Shown one piece after another: positions 1 through 4,100 of a stretch of DNA of 6,708 nucleotides. Numbering within the stretch: position 1 is the first letter of the stretch; each line of letters begins with the position of its first letter. Position numbers and translations under genes: made by a program. The stretch lies in contig JAGHSL010000359.1 in assembly GCA_018065885.1 (NCBI GenBank), forward strand, positions 1 to 6,708. Reading direction: 5' to 3'. The notes beneath the pieces were generated by a model. The model had not been told where the DNA came from. It saw only the letters and a list, made by a program, of their open reading frames with translations, and searched no databases. Source of the stretch: Candidatus Limimorpha equi (GTDB lineage Bacteria; Bacteroidota; Bacteroidia; Bacteroidales; F082).

Positions 1-234
1 ATGGGATTGCACGAACTGGAGAACTTTATCCGTGCAAACAGGCATCTGCCTGAAGTGCCGTCGGAGGAAGAAGTGCTTGAAAACGGCTACGACATGGGCG
101 AAATGCAACAGACCTTGCTGAAAAAGATTGAGGAACTGACGCTCTACACGATTCAGCTCCAGGAGCAAATAGAATGCCAACAGAAGGAACTTGAACTGCA
201 ACAGAAGGAAATCGAAGAGCTTAAAGCAAAGTAA
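1..234 (+). CDS. C-terminal fragment of a tail-fibre/S74-like surface protein with coiled-coil end (5' end outside window)
   Basis: The frame is open from base 1 and stops with TAA at 232-234, giving 77 residues. The motif HLPEVPSEEEVLENG followed by GEMQQTLLKKIEELTLY is a C-terminal signature I recognise from many Bacteroidota proteins annotated as tail-fibre or endosialidase-chaperone-like. In those proteins it follows a long, often beta-helical N-terminal part. The first ATG falls where the family normally has an internal Met or Leu, so this is probably the end of a longer gene and not a 77-residue protein. Residues from about 35 to 77 have heptad spacing of hydrophobic residues rich in E, K and Q, consistent with a trimeric or dimeric coiled coil. 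No T9SS sorting domain follows. The exact function is unknown; a structural or surface role is inferred. It lies 360 bp upstream of the next gene with a repeat element between, so it is probably a separate transcription unit. Confidence 0.75.
   Translation: MGLHELENFIRANRHLPEVPSEEEVLENGYDMGEMQQTLLKKIEELTLYTIQLQEQIECQQKELELQQKEIEELKAK
178..219 (+). repeat. Two 21-bp tandem units encoding coiled-coil heptads
   Basis: The units 178-198 and 199-219 both begin with CAACAGAAGGAA and are in frame. They encode QQKELEL and QQKEIEE, residues 60-66 and 67-73. A 21-bp period equals seven codons, so each unit adds exactly one coiled-coil heptad at the end of the upstream protein. This looks like a recent in-frame duplication that diverged in its second half. 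Confidence 0.75.
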
Positions 235-299
235 ATAATCAACCAAAACCAGCAAAACAAATCGTGCTGTTTCCCGATGCGTTGGACGGAAGTGCCGTC

Positions 300-355
300 A
301 AGCCTCGAAGAGGCGACACCTCGGTTACCCTATACGAGCATAGCGTAGTGTAGGG
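300..355 (+). repeat. Left arm of the long imperfect inverted repeat
   Basis: This arm pairs with the right arm at about 443-503. It contains its own small hairpin at 302-314 (GCCTC, loop GAA, GAGGC), then the 11-bp blocks at 328-338 and 345-355. The short segment between those blocks differs from the other arm: GCATAGC-type sequence here versus a GGGCAAAGCCC hairpin at 454-464. The arms have therefore diverged by small replacements while their outer blocks stayed the same. Confidence 0.65.
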
Positions 356-382
356 CAGCACCCGGTAGGCACCCCACCTGTA

Positions 383-403
383 GAGACGTAGCCGCTACGT
401 CTC
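383..403. repeat. 21-bp palindrome at the centre of the element (REP-like)
   Basis: GAGACGTAGC at 383-392 is the exact reverse complement of GCTACGTCTC at 394-403, with a single C at 393 between them. The type GAGACG...CGTCTC resembles short palindromes that I recall as highly repeated in Bacteroidota and cyanobacterial genomes. It lies between the two long arms, at the tip of any cruciform or RNA hairpin they form. No T-run follows on either strand, so termination is not supported. Confidence 0.7.
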
Positions 404-410
404 CCAACCC

Positions 411-436
411 AACCCAGACGGCAAAACCCAGACGGC
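411..436 (+). repeat. 12-bp direct repeat, two copies
   Basis: AACCCAGACGGC occurs at 411-422 and again at 425-436, separated by two bases. It fills the space between the central palindrome and the right arm. This may be a slippage product within the repeat element. No function is evident. Confidence 0.7.
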
Positions 437-442
437 GTAAAA

Positions 443-503
443 CCCTACACTACGGGCAAAGCCCTCGTATAGGGATACCGAAATCGCCTCTCTTCGAGAG
501 GCT
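443..503 (-). repeat. Right arm of the long imperfect inverted repeat
   Basis: Its reverse complement matches the left arm block by block: 443-453 with 345-355, 464-474 with 328-338, and the terminal hairpin 486-502 with 302-314. The terminal hairpin is a 7-bp stem (GCCTCTC/GAGAGGC) with a TTC loop, two base pairs longer than its counterpart. An extra 4-bp hairpin (GGGC AAA GCCC) lies at 454-464. Confidence 0.65.
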
Positions 504-594
504 GAGGAAGACAGACAGCCCAGTCGCGGTTGCCAATGGCAGGCAATGACAGCTTTGTAAGTTTTGAAGGTTTTGGTTCAAAAAACACCTCATT

Positions 595-1062
595 ATGAAC
601 ACAAGGAGAATCAACATATTGCTGGTTTTGGTCATTCTGTGTACCGCAATCAGCCTCAAGGCGCAAAATGAAGCCGTCGTGCGTTATACCTACGACGGCA
701 ACGGCAACCGCATCACGCGGACTTTGCAGTTCAGAAGGATGGAAGACCCTAATGGCGATGCCACGAAAAACGATGCTGCTGTGGAATGTTCAACGGAAGA
801 CATGACAGGGCATTTCGGCACCGCCGACATCACCTTGTTCCCCAATCCTACCTACGGCCAGTTTCAGGTAAAAGTGGAACGCACCGATGGAAGCAGCGAG
901 ATTCGCGCACTCGTCACCACCTTGAACGGAGCCGTCTTGGACGAGCGACAGCTCACCGACGGACTGAACGACTTCGACATTGTGCGTCAGCCAGCCGGCA
1001 TCTATTTCCTGCGCCTTACGAGCGGGCAGGAAACATGCGTGTGGAAAATCATCAAGCAATAA
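595..1062 (+). CDS. Small secreted YD-motif protein with T9SS type A sorting domain
   Basis: The 155-residue product starts with a signal peptide: basic NTRR, a hydrophobic stretch from about 6 to 19, and likely cleavage A23|Q24. The mature protein opens with RYTYDGNGNRITRT (residues 30-43), a textbook YD/RHS repeat motif, but only one copy. A polar linker of about 35 residues follows, then a T9SS type A C-terminal domain from about 78: LFPNPTYGQF (81-90), PAGIYFLRL (133-141) and the basic end KIIKQ (151-155). By family knowledge such domains direct outer-membrane export by the Por machinery, with removal of the domain and surface anchoring or release. Cys65 and Cys148 are the mature cysteines. 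The ATG at 595 is chosen because it begins the signal peptide and follows an A-rich leader. The stop is 20 nt before the giant RHS gene, so co-transcription is likely. Its job is unknown; an anchor or export partner for the giant is inferred. Confidence 0.85.
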   Translation: MNTRRINILLVLVILCTAISLKAQNEAVVRYTYDGNGNRITRTLQFRRMEDPNGDATKNDAAVECSTEDMTGHFGTADITLFPNPTYGQFQVKVERTDGSSEIRALVTTLNGAVLDERQLTDGLNDFDIVRQPAGIYFLRLTSGQETCVWKIIKQ

Positions 1063-1082
1063 CCTCAAAAAAAACGAATGAC

Positions 1083-1139
1083 ATGAAAAGATTTGTACTT
1101 TTTGCGCTGATGATGGCTTTCGTCAACGCAGCAAGCAGT
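1083..1139 (+). other. Signal peptide of the giant RHS protein
   Basis: The peptide has MKR, then a hydrophobic core FVLFALMMAFV, then NAASS before Q20. Cleavage A-S-S|Q fits the Bacteroidota tendency for Gln at the new N-terminus. Cleavage after A16 (VNA) is the alternative. There is no lipobox cysteine, so this is a signal peptidase I substrate and not a lipoprotein. Confidence 0.8.
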
Positions 1140-4100
1140 CAGAGTTTAAAGGAATATTTCGATGAGTCGTTTGTCTTGGATGCGGTCCTTCCAGGCGACA
1201 CCTCTTATCATTATACGGCTTCCGACAACATCCTCATGATAGACAGCTTCCTTTATAGTCCAAGGATGAGAAACTTCGGAAGGTTCGACATCGGCGAAGG
1301 GAAGCCACAGCCTGTAAATCATCCTGGTTTCGGGCATAACAACGGCATGGGCTATGGTGGGGCTTTCTCGAACAGTGGCATGGTAGGCACCATCCCGTAT
1401 GATTTTTCGGTCAGCGAGACGGGCGCTGCCGTCATCACTGTCCCTCTTGAGTTGCCATCGGGACCTAACGGCATCAAGCCTGATTTGGCTTTCGTCTACA
1501 ACAGTCAGGGCGGCGACGGCATCATGGGCGTGCGGTGGTCGTTGGGCGGCATGTCGAAGATTTCGCGCACACCCTACACCTATGAGTTCAACGACTATTC
1601 GGCTGCCATCACTTTCTCTGACGACGACCAGTTTTCGTTGGATGGCATGATGCTGATTAAGGATGACAGCGGCAATGGCGTGAGGTATTATCCCGAAGTC
1701 ATCGATGGCTCGTACATCACGGTCTCAAGTCTGGGATTTATGAGACATGCCGCAAATGGATGGATTTATGAATATTATGCAAAGTATTATCTCCAAAACT
1801 ATACAGACCCGAATGACGATGACAAGCCCATTGAATGGCATCTGAGCAGGGCAGTTGATCCTTTCGGAAACGAAATCGTGTATAGCTATTCAAATGATGT
1901 TGCCGAAGGAAGCTTTCTGCCAAGGAAGATAGAATATGGCCATAAGGTTGACGGGAGGTATCCGTATACGGTTAAATTCTATTATTTTTATCCTGAGGAC
2001 AGCGGCATCCTGCCTACGAAGTATCCGTATGGCTGGTGGGATGTCGACAATGGCAGGCCCGACACGCAGAAGAAATACTTTTCGGACAGGAAGGAAAACG
2101 GAACTGTCGGCTGCTTTTCGCGGATAACGCAGACCCTGTCGTTTGTCAAGATTATTTCCAATGCCATTGAAATACCGGCGCAAGGCGGCCAATCAACCAT
2201 TGTGACTGATTTTTCCAACCATTGCTACAAACTGAACTACATGATGGAAGGCGACCTGAAGAAGCCTCACTTGAGTCTAATTGAGGAAGGGATTTGCACT
2301 CATGATGAAGAAAAGATTGAGGAGATGAAAGCGATTTATCCTTTGAATCAACGTGAACCGCTGTATTTTTCGTGGAAAACCGATTCGCTGTCGTTGCAAC
2401 AGCAAACTCCTTATGTGCAAGGCTCCAGTGAATCTTTGTTTTCCATGGAAAAAAATTACGATGACAACAATGACTGGACTCAGGAATGTATGTTGGGAGG
2501 CCATTTCAGCAAAAAATATACCAACGACTTCATTTATGTCATAAGGAAGGAATCGACCAATGAGTATTATGTGAAAGCCTTTTGCAACATGTCGGGGTAT
2601 TCGGGATACAATTGGGTGAACGGGGAATATGATTATGATGTGTCGGAAATCAATGACTTTTTGATGGGGAAGAACAATCTGGTAAAGAAATTCGACATCT
2701 GCGACACGGATGCCGACGGCATTGATGAGTTCATGGTGGTTTATCTGAACACACAAGGTGCCCCGAACTGTAGCGTTGAAATCTTCAAGCCAAATGCCAA
2801 TGGCAAGTTTGAACGAAATTCATTACCCAGTGTGCCGATTCCCACGGACGCCGCCTTAAGCCTGCAGGTTGCCGATTTCAACGGCGACCAGATTAGCGAC
2901 TTGATGTATTTGAACCCAAACACGAATGGCACAAAGACCGTGACTTTTAGGATTTCATGGGCAGGATATGTGTTTCACGAAGTTGTTTATGGCGGCAGTA
3001 TCAATAATGACAACAAGATTGTGCTTGGCGATTTTGACGGCGACAAGCACACTTCCGTGCTGATAATTTCAGAGAATCAGTCGGAGGTCCATTCCGAGAT
3101 TCTCAGGATTATCCCGAATCAAGGCAACGGCCAGGAAAGGCATCAAGTGCAAACCTTTGATCTTGGTAATGGTTTGTTTCCCGGATATTGGGACAACCAT
3201 GAATTCTCGTCAAGAATCATAGCAGGCGATTATAATGGCGACGGCAAGACTGACATTCTTGATGTAGATGTGTTTCCTTTGGAGGAAGAGAATTGGAACT
3301 TTTTCTTTTCAAAAGGGAATGGCCTTTTCGAAATCATGAAACGGAAAGACCGGGAATTCGACAAATTCGATTATCTCTATCCTGTCGACCTCAACAACGA
3401 CGGCTGCTGCGACATTTGCTGCATTGCGAAAAACCGTAAGAAAATTGATGAATACTATTACCAGTTCGAGTGGTACAGATTTGATTATATGATAAGGCCG
3501 GATTACGAAAAAGTCAATGTGTTTTCTGAATCGCTAACAGAAACCACCATCTCTTATGATAGTCTTGGAATAGCACATATATTGACATACGCCAAGCCTT
3601 TCGAGACCTATCAGGCTGACAGCCTGAAATCGTATTTTGGGAATTGGGCCGCAACGATTGGAACGTTCAACGGCCTCTCGAACAACCAGGTGTTTTTTTG
3701 CCGGCCGCAAATCCATAATGGCAATTTCAAGTTGAAAACGGTTCTGACCTATTATCCGGAAAACAAGACGCGGCATGTCATCGACACGATTATCGACGGT
3801 TTTGGCGTAAGCCGCATCATAAATTATACGCCCGTGGCCTGTCAGGACCTGTCGGTGTTTGGCAGAGATGCAGGAGAAGGGAAAAACGCGCCTGACCCCA
3901 TACATCTGTACCGTGGCAATCTTGATGTGGTGAAGCAGGTGAAATACGAATCGGAACTCGACAATTTCGATGATGTTGTCACCGACTATTACTTCAAAAA
4001 CGCCCGCTACGATACGCACGGACGCGGCTTCATCGGCTTCGACGAAAGCCTGATTGAGGAAAGGTCAGGAAAATCCATCCGCAAATACTACACCTACGAC

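Larger units (their letters stand above)
241..578. repeat. MITE-like element with nested inverted repeats
   Basis: The outer ends are exact 10-bp inverted repeats: AACCAAAACC at 241-250 and GGTTTTGGTT at 569-578. A further CAAAAC/GTTTTG match lies just inside after a two-base mismatch. The inner arms, about 300-355 and 443-503, are long imperfect inverted copies that include exact 11-bp blocks: CCCTATACGAG 328-338 with CTCGTATAGGG 464-474, and GTAGTGTAGGG 345-355 with CCCTACACTAC 443-453. No transposase is present and no clear target-site duplication flanks the ends. The form suits a non-autonomous mobile or interspersed repeat. The right-arm sequence, read on the minus strand, resembles one I associate with spurious small proteins in Bacteroidales genomes, which suggests a multicopy family; that is recollection, not a search result. 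Confidence 0.55.
235..594. other. Intergenic region without a credible gene, mostly occupied by a repeat element
   Basis: No reading frame here resembles a protein. Two short minus-strand frames in 445-666 overlap the inverted repeats and the start of the next gene and are best read as chance frames. The region is dominated by nested inverted repeats, described separately. No hairpin is followed by a T-run, so no classical intrinsic terminator can be called. The leader just before 595 is A-rich (TTCAAAAAACACCTC), as usual in Bacteroidota, and has no Shine-Dalgarno sequence. Confidence 0.7.

Noticed and set aside
302..502. Hairpins at 302-314 and 486-502 as transcription terminators
   Set aside because: Neither stem is followed by a T-run on either strand. 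Their symmetric placement in the two arms fits the repeat element better.
300..503. CRISPR array or attachment site
   Set aside because: The repeats are inverted, few and nested. There are no regularly spaced direct repeats with unique spacers, no cas gene, and no integrase or tRNA nearby.
530..566. Possible Bacteroidota-type promoter: TTG at 530-532 and TAAGTTTTG at 558-566
   Set aside because: The downstream element has one base too many for TAnnTTTG and the 25-nt spacing is longer than usual. Part of it is the repeat element's own end. A promoter before 595 is expected, but this match is too weak to call.
445..666. Two overlapping minus-strand frames of 73 and 69 codons
   Set aside because: They run through the inverted-repeat arm and into the signal-peptide codons of the next gene. 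Such frames look like translated repeat DNA and not conserved proteins.
1078..1086. ATG ACA TGA mini-frame overlapping the start of the RHS giant, as if for translational coupling
   Set aside because: A two-codon frame is easily produced by chance in this A-rich spacer, and nothing else supports a leader peptide or re-initiation.
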